Source: Persicimonas caeni (GTDB lineage Bacteria; Myxococcota_A; Bradymonadia; Bradymonadales; Bradymonadaceae). Taken from it: DNA of 64,000 nucleotides. The translations under genes and the position numbers were made by a program. The stretch lies in assembly GCF_006517175.1 (NCBI RefSeq), contig NZ_CP041186.1, forward strand, positions 310,001-374,000. Direction: 5' to 3'. The notes under the pieces were generated by a model. The model made no database searches. It was not told the origin of the DNA and was given only the letters and a program-made list of their open reading frames with translations. This document shows positions 17,731-25,491 of this stretch, one piece after another (within the stretch, counting starts at the first letter, position 1; each line of letters starts with the position of its first letter).

Positions 17731-17777
17731 CTTATGACGCGGTGCGTCAGACCACTTGTGACGCACCGCGTCATAAG
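17731..17777. terminator. Perfect 19-bp inverted repeat after the kinase gene
   Basis: Arms CTTATGACGCGGTGCGTCA and TGACGCACCGCGTCATAAG pair without mismatch around a 9-base loop. The hairpin lies 57 bases past the kinase stop codon. It lacks an immediate T run (CTAAGCTTTT follows), so termination is likely but not certain; an operator or mobile palindrome is the alternative. Confidence 0.6.
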
Positions 17778-17862
17778 CTAAGCTTTTCGTGTTGCTGCAC
17801 GAATTGCGGCACACATAGCGGCGCAGCAGCGCCCTAGAGTTGTTCCTGACAAGGAGTACGAG

Positions 17863-18330
17863 ATGACGCAGTTACGTCTGTCGAAGTTCGAATTCTCGAA
17901 GAAAGGTCTGGCCGAATTGCAGGAAACCCTGCAGGCCAAAGGCGAAGAGGTCAGCGACCAGAGCACCCGGCTGCGCAAGCAGTTCGAGCAGCGCTCTTCG
18001 ATGGTCGCCGGACGGCTGCTCGACGTTTCGCTGGAGCGTTTGTACGACGCTGGCGCCACTACTTTGTCGACCGCTGCCAATTGGCTCGACAAGGTCGCCG
18101 TGGCCCGTGAGGGTGCCGAGCAGTTGCGCGAGAGCGCCAAAGCGGCCGAAAAGGCCAAGACCGCAATTACGCTGCCGCCAATCGAAAACTACGACGACCT
18201 GAATGTCAAAGAGGTCAACGAGGCTCTCGGTGGGCTGTCGGCCTATGAACTCTTCAAAGTTCGGCGCTACGAAGAGGCGAACAAGAATCGCGTGACGGTG
18301 CTTCGCGAGATCGAGCGCCTCACCAACTGA
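17863..18330 (+). CDS. Small helical protein of unknown function
   Basis: 155 residues, with AAGGAG six bases before ATG. The N-terminal 100 residues are predicted helical and charged (KKGLAELQETLQAKGEEV ... AREGAEQLRESAKAAEKAK), recalling phasin-like or coiled-coil proteins. The C-terminal 50 residues (PPIENYDDLNVKEVNEALGG, then LSAYELFKVRRYEEANKNR) look like a short helical domain common at the C terminus of actinobacterial and proteobacterial small proteins. No membrane segment or signal peptide. The function is not known; association with DNA, lipid bodies or an envelope protein cannot be distinguished. Confidence 0.8.
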   Translation: MTQLRLSKFEFSKKGLAELQETLQAKGEEVSDQSTRLRKQFEQRSSMVAGRLLDVSLERLYDAGATTLSTAANWLDKVAVAREGAEQLRESAKAAEKAKTAITLPPIENYDDLNVKEVNEALGGLSAYELFKVRRYEEANKNRVTVLREIERLTN

Positions 18331-18394
18331 GATCGCGCCACTTACAGCGCACACTAAGGTCAGAAATGCTCACGCGGGGTGCATGACCGGGGGC

Positions 18395-18427
18395 GGCGCC
18401 CGTCGCAGCATTGTTGCGACGGGCGCC
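18395..18427. terminator. GC-rich hairpin between convergent transcripts
   Basis: GGCGCCCGTCGCA pairs with TGCGACGGGCGCC around a 7-base loop. It lies between the plus-strand gene ending at 18330 and the minus-strand gene remnant ending at 18469. There is no clear T run, so the terminator call is tentative. Confidence 0.5.
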
Positions 18428-18468
18428 GCAGCTTCTTGTGGCCGCGACCGACCGGACAAGTTGTTTGT

Positions 18469-18654
18469 CTATTCGGCAGCAGGGTGCCACTCGAGCAGCC
18501 GCACCTCGACCGACGATTCGTCGCCGAGCAACTGCTCGAGCTTGCTCGGATCTTGGCCACGATAGTGGAACGGATAAACCACGTCCGGCTCGAACGCACG
18601 GATGCACTCGGTGGCCTCTTCGACAGGCATGGTGTACGGCAGGTTCATGGTCAC
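18469..18654 (-). pseudogene. C-terminal remnant of a metallo-beta-lactamase-fold hydrolase (UlaG/UPF0173-like)
   Basis: Only about 60 codons remain, from MNLPYTMPVEEATECIRAFE to a stop at 18469. They match the C-terminal end of MBL-fold hydrolases, including VVYPFHYRGQDPSK with a histidine of the metal-site region. The family is normally 200-260 residues; the N-terminal three quarters with the HxHxDH motif is absent. Similarity begins right after a pair of REP-like palindromes (18665-18677 and 18699-18711). The simplest explanation is loss of the 5' part in a deletion or insertion event at those palindromes. A short expressed peptide cannot be excluded, but no ribosome binding site is evident. 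Confidence 0.72.
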
Positions 18655-18664
18655 GGTCCAACAT

Positions 18665-18677
18665 GGTGTCTGACACC
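18665..18677. repeat. REP-like palindrome GGTGTCTGACACC
   Basis: Perfect copy, flanked by CAT...ATT. It directly abuts the truncated MBL-fold gene remnant. Confidence 0.85.
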
Positions 18678-18691
18678 ATTTCGGCACGCCG

Positions 18692-18719
18692 CGAACACGG
18701 TGTCTGACACCATGTTCGC
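18692..18719. repeat. REP-like palindrome with extended arms
   Basis: The core GGTGTCTGACACC (18699-18711) lies inside a longer inverted repeat, CGAACA ... TGTTCG. It overlaps the region just past the stop codon of the citrate synthase gene at 18729. Confidence 0.85.
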
Positions 18720-18728
18720 GGCGACACT

Positions 18729-19850
18729 TTAGCCATAGATCTCGCCCACATATGCAGACCGAGGCCTAATCAGACGGTCCTCGGCGGCCTGCTCCATGAC
18801 GTGCGCCGACCAGCCGAGTATGCGACCGGCGGCGAACGCGGGCGTAAAGAGTTCGCGCGGCAGCCCCACCGCCTCGAGCAACACGGCCGTGTAGAATTCG
18901 ACGTTGGCCTTGAGGTTGCGCTCCGGGTAGCGCTCGGCGAGCACGCGCTCGGCGGTCCGCTCGACCGCGCGGGCCACCTCCAAGCGCGCTGCTGTCTCGC
19001 CGGTGACCGACAGTTCGCTCAGTGCCCCCTCGAAGACCGCCGCGCGGGGATCGCGGACGCGGTAGACGCGATGGCCCATGCCCATGATCCGCCGGCCCGC
19101 CGCGAGCTCGGCGCGGATCCACTCTTCGGCGCGCTCGGGCGAGCCGATCTCGTCGAGCATGTCGAGCACCGGCCCAGGCGCCCCGCCGTGCAGGGGGCCT
19201 TTGAGGGCGCCGACCGCGCCCACCACCGCCGAGACGAGGTCTGATCGCGTCGAGGCGATGACCCGCGCGGTGAACGTCGAGGCGTTCATCCCGTGGTCGG
19301 ACACCGTCACCAGATACTTCTCGAACGCGCGGGCCACCGACGGGTCGACCTCCTCTCCGACGACCATGGCAATGGCATCGGCGACATGACCACGTGAGGC
19401 GCTCGGCGCAAATGGAGCCTCTCCGGTCTGCTGCCTCCACCACAACGCGTTGATCACCGGCACCGCCGCCGTGACGGTCAGTGCATCCTCGACAAGCTCA
19501 CCGCTCGCCTCCAGCCCGGCGAGGCCGGCCCGCAGGGCATCCATCGGCTCAGATAGTCTGACCGCCGGCGAGCCTTCGAGCCGGTCGAATAGCTCGACGC
19601 GCAACCGCCCCAACTCCTCCTGAACCTCCTGGGACGACAAGTCCGTCCCCCACAGCAGCCCGGCGACCGCTTCGAAGCCGCGCTCGCCGGCGAGGCGCTC
19701 GACCGGGTAGCCTCCGATGATCAACTCGCCTGCTCGACCGTCGACCTTGCTCAATCGAGTCGCCACGGCGACCACATCGGCCAGGCCACGCGCGACCATC
19801 TCTTCGTTCGTCTTCGTCTCGTTCGTCTTCGTCATTTTTCCAGTACTCAT
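18729..19850 (-). CDS. Citrate synthase family protein
   Basis: 373 residues from ATG 19850, preceded by a strong GGAGGAAACA. Citrate synthase signatures are present: GPLHGGAPGPV with a catalytic His, GMGHRVYRVRDPRA with the second His, and GWSAHVMEQ near the C terminus. At the usual catalytic Asp position (NVDFY in most bacterial enzymes) this protein has Glu (NVEFYTAVLLEAVGLP), as I recall from myxobacterial and streptomycete homologues. The N terminus carries a KTNETKTNEE duplication. It is divergent from a second, HTH-containing citrate synthase at 20029, with a shared 178-bp control region. Citrate or 2-methylcitrate synthesis is likely; which one is not decidable here. Confidence 0.92.
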   Translation of the reverse strand: MSTGKMTKTNETKTNEEMVARGLADVVAVATRLSKVDGRAGELIIGGYPVERLAGERGFEAVAGLLWGTDLSSQEVQEELGRLRVELFDRLEGSPAVRLSEPMDALRAGLAGLEASGELVEDALTVTAAVPVINALWWRQQTGEAPFAPSASRGHVADAIAMVVGEEVDPSVARAFEKYLVTVSDHGMNASTFTARVIASTRSDLVSAVVGAVGALKGPLHGGAPGPVLDMLDEIGSPERAEEWIRAELAAGRRIMGMGHRVYRVRDPRAAVFEGALSELSVTGETAARLEVARAVERTAERVLAERYPERNLKANVEFYTAVLLEAVGLPRELFTPAFAAGRILGWSAHVMEQAAEDRLIRPRSAYVGEIYG

Positions 19851-19917
19851 TGTTTCCTCCTCAAAGTGAAGGCTTGGCGTCAATCGCGAAGCCATCTTCG
19901 AGCGGGAAGTTATGTGC

Positions 19918-19941
19918 ATCAACGTTGATTGACGAATCAAC
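19918..19941. promoter_or_regulatory. Overlapping palindromes in the divergent citrate synthase promoter region
   Basis: ATCAACGTTGAT (19918-19929) is a perfect 12-bp palindrome. It overlaps GTTGATT-GACG-AATCAAC (19924-19941), a perfect 7-bp inverted repeat. Imperfect ACGAAG repeats follow at 19972, 19989 and 20007. The site lies between two divergent starts and is a good operator candidate, perhaps for the HTH domain of the adjacent gene. Confidence 0.6.
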
Positions 19942-20028
19942 ACACTGTGCGGACGATAGGCGTCGGCATCTACGAAGCCACCGAATTTACGAAGTCATCG
20001 ATATTGACGAAACAGGCGGAGAGAACGC

Positions 20029-21258
20029 GTGAAGCTATTCGACTCGAAGGAAGCAGCGGCCTACCTGGGAGTGAAGACGTCGACCTTGTACGCCTACGTA
20101 AGCCGCGGCTTGCTCGATAGCGTGCAGGCAACCGACGACTCGAGGCGCAGGCAGTACCGCAAGGCCGACCTCGACCGCCTCAAGCAGCGAAGCGACGCTC
20201 ACGCGGGTGAGTCGGCGGCGGCCGCCGGGGCGTTGCGTTGGGGGGCACCGAGTCTCGACACAGCCATCAGCGAGATCACCCCGGCCGGCCCCAGCTACCG
20301 TGGCCGCACGGCCCGGGGGTTGGTTCGTGAGGGCTATGCATTCGAGCAGGTCGCCGAGTTGCTTTGGACCGGGACTCTCCCCGAGTCGCCCCCGACTTGG
20401 CCGATGGCCGACGTCCGACCCAGTCAAAGGCATGAGGAGCCCGTGGCCGACGAAGAGCGCCCGCTCGATCGGATGCGCCTGGCGCTCATGCACACAGAAA
20501 TGGCCGACCTGGCCCGCTTTGGGACTACGAAGGAGGCCAGACTCGAGTGCAGTCGGCGAATCATCATGGCGCTCGGCGCGGCGTTGGTCTCCGCCGCCCC
20601 GTCACCTCGAGACTCGCACGATGAGGAGAGTGTCGCCGCACGCCTCGCCCGCCATCTGGCCACGCCCGAAGAGGCAGTCATCCGGGCTTTCGACACGGCG
20701 TTGATCGCCGTCGCCGACCACGAACTCAACGCCTCGACCTTCGCAACGCGCGTAGCCGCCTCGACCGGCGCCGGGCTCTATCCGTGCGTCGCAGCAGGCC
20801 TGGCGACCGCCACTGGGCCGCGCCACGGCGGCGCCTGCGATCGCGGCGAAGCCCTGATCGACGAAGTGCTGCGCGAGGGTTCGGCGCGCAAAGTCATGCT
20901 CGCCCGGCTGCGTCGCGGAGAGCAGACGCCCGGCTTCGGTCACCCGCTGTACCCACACGGCGACCCTCGTTGGAAGATGGTCGTCTCTCGACTTGGACCC
21001 ACCGCCGCCCCAGAAGTGCTCGACGCCGTCGACGAATTGGTCGACGTCGCCGACCAGATGCGCCTCGGTCCCCCCACCGTCGACCTGGCTCTGGCGACTC
21101 TGTGCCGCGCGCTCGGACTGCCCAGCGGCGCCGCCGCGGCGCTCTTCGCGCTGGGCCGCACGGCAGGCTGGATCGCCCATATCTTCGAGCAGCAAGAACA
21201 GGGCTTTCTCCTGCGACCACGCGCGCACTACGTCGGCGTGCGGCCTCTACCGCAGTGA
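20029..21258 (+). CDS. Citrate synthase-like protein with N-terminal DNA-binding HTH domain
   Basis: 409 residues from GTG 20029, with GGAG seven bases upstream. Residues 1-55 form a MerR/excisionase-type helix-turn-helix (SKEAAAYLGVKTSTLYAYVS, then RRRQYRKADLDRLK). The rest is a citrate synthase fold with conserved GPRHGGACDRGEAL, GFGHPLYPHGDPR, TVDLALATL (Asp retained) and GWIAHIFEQ. HTH-citrate synthase fusions are known in several bacterial groups but their role is unsettled: enzyme, metabolite-sensing regulator or both. Here it is divergent from an ordinary citrate synthase, which suggests cross-regulation. The 3' end overlaps the convergent gene by 12 bases. Confidence 0.92.
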   Translation: MKLFDSKEAAAYLGVKTSTLYAYVSRGLLDSVQATDDSRRRQYRKADLDRLKQRSDAHAGESAAAAGALRWGAPSLDTAISEITPAGPSYRGRTARGLVREGYAFEQVAELLWTGTLPESPPTWPMADVRPSQRHEEPVADEERPLDRMRLALMHTEMADLARFGTTKEARLECSRRIIMALGAALVSAAPSPRDSHDEESVAARLARHLATPEEAVIRAFDTALIAVADHELNASTFATRVAASTGAGLYPCVAAGLATATGPRHGGACDRGEALIDEVLREGSARKVMLARLRRGEQTPGFGHPLYPHGDPRWKMVVSRLGPTAAPEVLDAVDELVDVADQMRLGPPTVDLALATLCRALGLPSGAAAALFALGRTAGWIAHIFEQQEQGFLLRPRAHYVGVRPLPQ

Positions 21259-23202
21259 ATATCGCGACGTGTGATATGGCACGAACCACTCCCACGGCTG
21301 GCGAATCAACCGTTTGAGCAAGATGAACGCCAGACTCCGCGTCTGTCGGAAGGTCACCTGGCGGGACTCGAGGCCCATCGACATGGTCAGCAGGAAGCTG
21401 ATGAGGAAGTTGAAAAACCCGATGCCGATGACGCCCAGCGCCGCGACAGTGGCGACCTCGGCGGTGATCAGTTGTGGCGCGGCGTAAATCGCCATACCCA
21501 CGTTTGCCGACGAAAAAGCGATGTGTCGAATGTCGAACGGCAGGCCCAAGATGATGCCGATGGAGCCGGCGCAGCCCAGAAAAAAGCCGAGCGCGACATT
21601 GCCGTTGATCATCGCCAAGTTCTTGGCCACGAAGGCGGCGAGCTTCTGGCGGCGGTCGCCCAGAAACGCCAGCCCGGGATGGTTCGCCAGTCGCTGCTCG
21701 ATATCCGCATAGATCACATGGTTCTGGGTGGCGCCGGCGATGACTCCGGCCAGGAACAAAAAGACGCCGGCCACGCCGGCATAATAGAACGCCCCGGACT
21801 CCCACGGGTGCACCGAACCGAGCAACTGGGCCGCCTTCGCGGTATCCGCAGCCGGCATGCTCAGCCAGTGGTCGAGCCCGTAGCCGATGAGCCAGGCGAC
21901 CGGCACCGCACAAATCAAGTTCCCCAAAAACGAGACGAATTGGCTGCGCCACGCCAAGATGATGACGTCGGCGACGCCCTCCAAAGCCCCCTGCTCGCTC
22001 GCCGCCTCGTCCATTTTGCGGGCGATGGCCGGAGCGAGCACCGCCGGCTGCTTGGTCGCCAAGATCGAGCCGGTCAGGTACAGCAGCACAAAACAGACTG
22101 AATAATTGATGCTGAAAGCGAGCGCTTCGGCCGCCAATGACAGGGGCAACTTGTCCAAGAAGACCTTGATGAACGCGAACACCGCCACGATCGCGCCGCC
22201 CTGCATCGACGCACGCAAGAACGCCCAATAACCGCGCTTGGAGTCGGTGATATATTTCTGACCTTTGCGCGCGCTCTCCTCGGTGATCTGGAAGGCGAGC
22301 AGGTCGGCGCTCTCCTTGACGAGCCGGCTGACGCTGTTGGCGGTCTGCGTCGATTCGACCAGCGAACGGAACAGACGCACCGAGCACTGCACGAAGTCAC
22401 GCTTGCTCTGCGGATGGACCAGATGCGCGAGCAATTCGAGGCGGTCGAGTTGCTGGAGCAGGCGTCGCGACAGCGCCGTCAACCGCAAGCTCGTGCCATA
22501 AATCGCCTTGTTGTCGCGCAGATACAGCACAATATCGCGGCACTGGCGAATCTTGGCGAGCAGTTTCCGAAAACTGTCGTCACTTCCCGGCCCGGCGCGG
22601 TGGTCCTCCAAGAACTCGTGCGCCTCGATGCTCAGGTCCAGAAAGGGAGACTCGTAGTCCTCGACCTCGTAGAGCTTGGCGTTGAGCTCCTCGTCGATAC
22701 CGAGCGCGCCGATTCGCTGCGCGAGCCCCAGCACCGCGCCGAGCAGCTCACGGTCGGCGTGGCCGGCCGCGTCGTGCTCGTCGACCAGGAGCGCCAAGAC
22801 CGCGGCCCACGACTCCTCCGAGGCGTCCAAAACCCACTCCCAATCATCGGAGCGGTAAAAGATCGCTCGGATATGGCCGCGTACATCGTCGGGATGCTCC
22901 CTCGCCGGCAACGCCCGACGCGCCAGCCGGTTGCGCAGCTCCTTAAAAACGCTGACATCCGCCAAGATCCCACTCTCGGCCAGCGCGTGAACCAGCCGGC
23001 TTTCGCGCAAAACCTGGCGCACGGCCACTTCTAAGGCTGCTCTTTCGGGCTGAGCATTTTGCAGAACATCAACGAGTTCGCGAAGCGCCCCATCGGTCCC
23101 TTCTTCGGACTCCGCGGCCGCTTCTCGCAACACATCGACCACTCCTCGAAGCGCCTCGGTACCGCTAGACACCTCGAAAACGTGTCGAATCTCGTCATAC
23201 AT
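21247..23202 (-). CDS. Gcr-family 'site-specific recombinase' membrane protein
   Basis: 651 residues from ATG 23202, preceded by GGAG five bases upstream. The N-terminal 320 residues are soluble and helical. The C-terminal half has about six or seven membrane segments (for example INYSVCFVLLYLTGSILA and FYYAGVAGVFLFLAGVIAG) and the conserved stretch KNLAMINGNVALGFFLGC, then GIILGLPFDIRHIAFSSANVG. This matches the family named site-specific recombinase after the Neisseria Gcr protein. The name is historical: the membrane topology and lack of any recombinase catalytic motif argue against DNA recombination. Its real function is unknown. Confidence 0.88.
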   Translation of the reverse strand: MYDEIRHVFEVSSGTEALRGVVDVLREAAAESEEGTDGALRELVDVLQNAQPERAALEVAVRQVLRESRLVHALAESGILADVSVFKELRNRLARRALPAREHPDDVRGHIRAIFYRSDDWEWVLDASEESWAAVLALLVDEHDAAGHADRELLGAVLGLAQRIGALGIDEELNAKLYEVEDYESPFLDLSIEAHEFLEDHRAGPGSDDSFRKLLAKIRQCRDIVLYLRDNKAIYGTSLRLTALSRRLLQQLDRLELLAHLVHPQSKRDFVQCSVRLFRSLVESTQTANSVSRLVKESADLLAFQITEESARKGQKYITDSKRGYWAFLRASMQGGAIVAVFAFIKVFLDKLPLSLAAEALAFSINYSVCFVLLYLTGSILATKQPAVLAPAIARKMDEAASEQGALEGVADVIILAWRSQFVSFLGNLICAVPVAWLIGYGLDHWLSMPAADTAKAAQLLGSVHPWESGAFYYAGVAGVFLFLAGVIAGATQNHVIYADIEQRLANHPGLAFLGDRRQKLAAFVAKNLAMINGNVALGFFLGCAGSIGIILGLPFDIRHIAFSSANVGMAIYAAPQLITAEVATVAALGVIGIGFFNFLISFLLTMSMGLESRQVTFRQTRSLAFILLKRLIRQPWEWFVPYHTSRYSLR

Positions 23203-23358
23203 GCAGTCTCCAGTAGCCAACTCAACAACTCTTCACGACCTCGCAGGTCGACGACACTCCCATGATGTCGTCGACCACCATGTAGAAGTTACCCAAGAAA
23301 CTGATGCTATCCACCATGGTCGAGGTGCAGAGCGGCGCTTCGACTGCTCGGCCCGGCC

Positions 23359-23595
23359 TCAGATCTCGGCGACCGGGCGCACCGTCCAGACCTCGCGGCC
23401 CGTCTTGAGCCGCTTTTTGTCGATGACGACCTCGGCCCCCTCTTGCATGGCCTGCTCGTGGATCTCGTTTTCGTCGGCGGGCTCTCCGTCGCAAAACCCG
23501 ATGGGGCGGTCGGAAGCCGGGGATTTGATCATGACCTGGAACTCACCGTGGTCCCACTTGGTCTGCGTCTCGTTGCTGTGCGGCTCGATTGTCAT
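23359..23595 (-). CDS. Small hypothetical protein
   Basis: 78 residues from ATG 23595, with GGAG six bases upstream. The sequence is acidic and hydrophilic (HSNETQTKWDHGEFQVMIK, then FCDGEPADENEIHEQAMQEG), ending in RLKTGREVWTVRPVAEI. A single Cys, no membrane segment, no recognised family. It lies upstream of the Gcr-family gene on the same strand. Confidence 0.7.
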   Translation of the reverse strand: MTIEPHSNETQTKWDHGEFQVMIKSPASDRPIGFCDGEPADENEIHEQAMQEGAEVVIDKKRLKTGREVWTVRPVAEI

Positions 23596-23856
23596 GCCAT
23601 TCTCCTGGAGGTCCAAAGGGGTCGCTCCGACACCGTCTCGCGGCGTGCATCGACCCAGAGTTTACAAAAGAACACTTATCAAGGCGCCCCGAACGGGCAT
23701 TCTGCAGCTCGGCCTTTTATACCTGAACAAATATTCACATCAACCCTCGAACGCAAGTCGACTTGCGGCGGTGGACATCTGAGGCGTCGCTGCCCATACT
23801 GCGCGCCTCGATTGGCCCGTTCGTCGTATTTGTCGACTGTTTGCCCCAGCTTTTTT

Positions 23857-24534
<678 letters not shown>

Positions 24535-24625
24535 GAAAACCGGCTGCTTACTTTGACCCCGCCGTGTCGAGGTTGTTAGTCTGGGGGAGCACCATCAAAT
24601 GCACTTCATTTACACATAGGACTCC

Positions 24626-24949
24626 ATGGAAAGCCTCGAGGAAATCGAAGCCGCACTCGAAGATGACCCGGTTGACATCGAGACCTTCAAAGAAGGCGCC
24701 GTCCTGCTGACCCAAGACGGAGACTGGCAGGCGGTCGAAGCCTATTACATCCGCCAGCTCCGCCGGATCAACGACCTGGACGAAGACGAGATCAAGTTTC
24801 ACCTGTGGTACCAGCTCGGCCAGATTTACGAATTCAGGCTCGACGCCCTCGAGAAGGCCGAGCAGGCCTACCAGGTCGCCTTGGCGACCGAGCCGGACAA
24901 CCACGAAGTCGAGCAACGGCTCATCCACGTGCAGAACCAGCTCGACTGA
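24626..24949 (+). CDS. Small TPR-like protein
   Basis: 107 acidic residues. The C-terminal half has a tetratricopeptide pattern (WYQLGQIYEFRLDALEKAEQ, then AYQVALATEPDNHEVEQRL), preceded by a partial repeat (WQAVEAYYIRQLRRIND). Probably a cytosolic protein-binding adaptor with two or three TPR hairpins. AGGA lies a few bases before the ATG. Its neighbours are not clearly related. Confidence 0.78.
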   Translation: MESLEEIEAALEDDPVDIETFKEGAVLLTQDGDWQAVEAYYIRQLRRINDLDEDEIKFHLWYQLGQIYEFRLDALEKAEQAYQVALATEPDNHEVEQRLIHVQNQLD

Positions 24950-24987
24950 GTAACCTCGCCAGCTGACTCCCGCCTCAAACTGCCCCG

Positions 24988-25218
24988 TCAGGCCCGGTCG
25001 CGGATTTCGCCGTGGCCGGCCTGCGCGGCACAATTCGCACAGCAATACATCTCCCCGTCGACCTCATTGCCGTGGCCGATGATGCGCACGCCGCACGTGC
25101 CGCAATCGGGCGCCAGCTCGTCGACAGCGCACTCGAAGCAGTCGAAGACGTACTCGTCGCCTTCGTATTCGATGATCAACGGCTTGTCGTAGTCGTTTCC
25201 GCAGACTTGGCATTCCAT
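24988..25218 (-). CDS. Small zinc-ribbon-like protein
   Basis: 76 residues from ATG 25218, behind GGGGAGG. Paired cysteines CQVCGNDY (C3, C6), CFEC, CGTC and CCANC suggest two zinc-binding sites, and His in IIGHGNEVDG may contribute. Small Cys-rich proteins of this type are widespread in bacteria and of unknown role, possibly metal handling or protein interaction. Confidence 0.8.
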   Translation of the reverse strand: MECQVCGNDYDKPLIIEYEGDEYVFDCFECAVDELAPDCGTCGVRIIGHGNEVDGEMYCCANCAAQAGHGEIRDRA

Positions 25219-25419
25219 GCGCAACCTCCCCTGATTGAGTCTGTTTTCCAGTCGCGTTCGATCGGTCGCTCGAAACCCAAAGATGGGTACGAGAGCCGAG
25301 AGCGCAACACTCTTCCCTCGCCAGCTCAACAACTTGCAGCGAGCCCGTCGGGTTGAACCGATCGGTGGTAGCACTACCTTCGTACAAGAGGCTGCACCCT
25401 TCGCATCACGGCTCGACTG

Positions 25420-25487
25420 TTTGACAAAGCCAATTAGTTGACAAAGCCACTTATTTGACCAAGCCAGTTATTTGACCAAGCAGGGGA
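25420..25487 (+). repeat. Four 17-bp tandem repeats abutting a start codon
   Basis: The units are TTTGACAAAGCCAATTA, GTTGACAAAGCCACTTA, TTTGACCAAGCCAGTTA and TTTGACCAAGCAGGGGA, in perfect 17-bp register. The last unit runs into the GGGGAAG ribosome binding site, four bases before ATG 25492. The TTGACCAA core and the 17-bp period match the array at 8449-8533. TTGACA is also the sigma-70 -35 consensus. Confidence 0.88.
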
Positions 25488-25491
25488 AGTC

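Noticed and set aside
23222-23317. Short minus-strand open frame ending in a Cys-containing tail
   Set aside because: Only about 31 codons from an ATG with no ribosome binding site, no similarity recognised and no support from neighbours.
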